The position numbers were made by a program, and so were the translations under genes. From NCBI GenBank assembly GCA_030537695.1, contig JAUNVJ010000027.1, forward strand, positions 2,903-9,824: a DNA stretch of 6,922 nt, written 5' to 3'. Origin of the DNA: Tissierellia bacterium (lineage in GTDB: Bacteria > Bacillota_A > Clostridia > Tissierellales > Peptoniphilaceae). Shown here in pieces: positions 6,856-6,922 of this stretch (position 1 is the first letter of the stretch; each line of letters starts with the position of its first letter). The notes below the pieces were generated by a model, which saw only the letters and a program-made list of their open reading frames with translations, was not told the DNA's origin and did not search any database.

Positions 6856-6922
6856 CTTTGTTCCTTATCTTAGCTGAATACAAAGAGTATTTTCGTTCGA
6901 AAATGTGTGAAGTTTGGCATCC
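6856..6922. other. Short end segment without a recognised gene
   Basis: The segment contains a small inverted repeat, TTTTCG-tt-CGAAAA, at 6890-6903. An ATG at 6903 opens a frame to the edge (MCEVWH), but it has no ribosome-binding site and is too short to judge. Confidence 0.4.

Overview
The window looks like a piece of a low-GC Gram-positive (Firmicutes) chromosome, most plausibly a host-associated anaerobic clostridial or Peptoniphilaceae-type bacterium. This rests on A+T-rich DNA outside the main gene, a strong GAGGAGG ribosome-binding site, a lipid-rich Sec signal peptide, and a modular surface protein built from Listeria-Bacteroides (InlB B-type) repeats. The taxon is an inference; nothing here fixes a genus.

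Layout. Positions 1-4613 hold one minus-strand gene. It is open for 1537 codons from an ATG at 4613 to the window edge, so its 3' end is missing. I checked every in-frame triplet and found no stop. The product is a very large secreted adhesin-like protein. In order it has a signal peptide, a Pro/Gly linker, three InlB-B-type repeats, an unassigned central module of about 357 residues with three cysteines, further InlB-B-type repeats, a Cna-B-like domain, and two Ig-like tandem units that run off the edge. Any cell-wall anchor would lie outside the window.

Positions 4627-4958 form the noncoding gap in front of this gene. Part of it is probably the left end of an insertion sequence. Positions 4959-6181 carry, on the plus strand, a heavily decayed IS110-family transposase. 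It is recognisable from its N-terminal DEDD domain to its C-terminal domain, but it is broken by many stops and frame changes and has lost two of the four DEDD acids. Positions 6182-6922 are very A+T-rich with no supportable gene. They contain a rho-independent terminator at 6812-6855 and an orphan Shine-Dalgarno sequence.

How they relate. The adhesin is the only intact gene visible. The dead IS110 copy is divergent to it and lies immediately upstream, so its remnants may supply or have disrupted part of the adhesin's upstream region. I see no evidence of a multi-gene pathway or defence system. The points most worth following up are the adhesin's central module, a G7 tract near its 5' end, and the fossil IS110 element with a possible bridge-RNA region.
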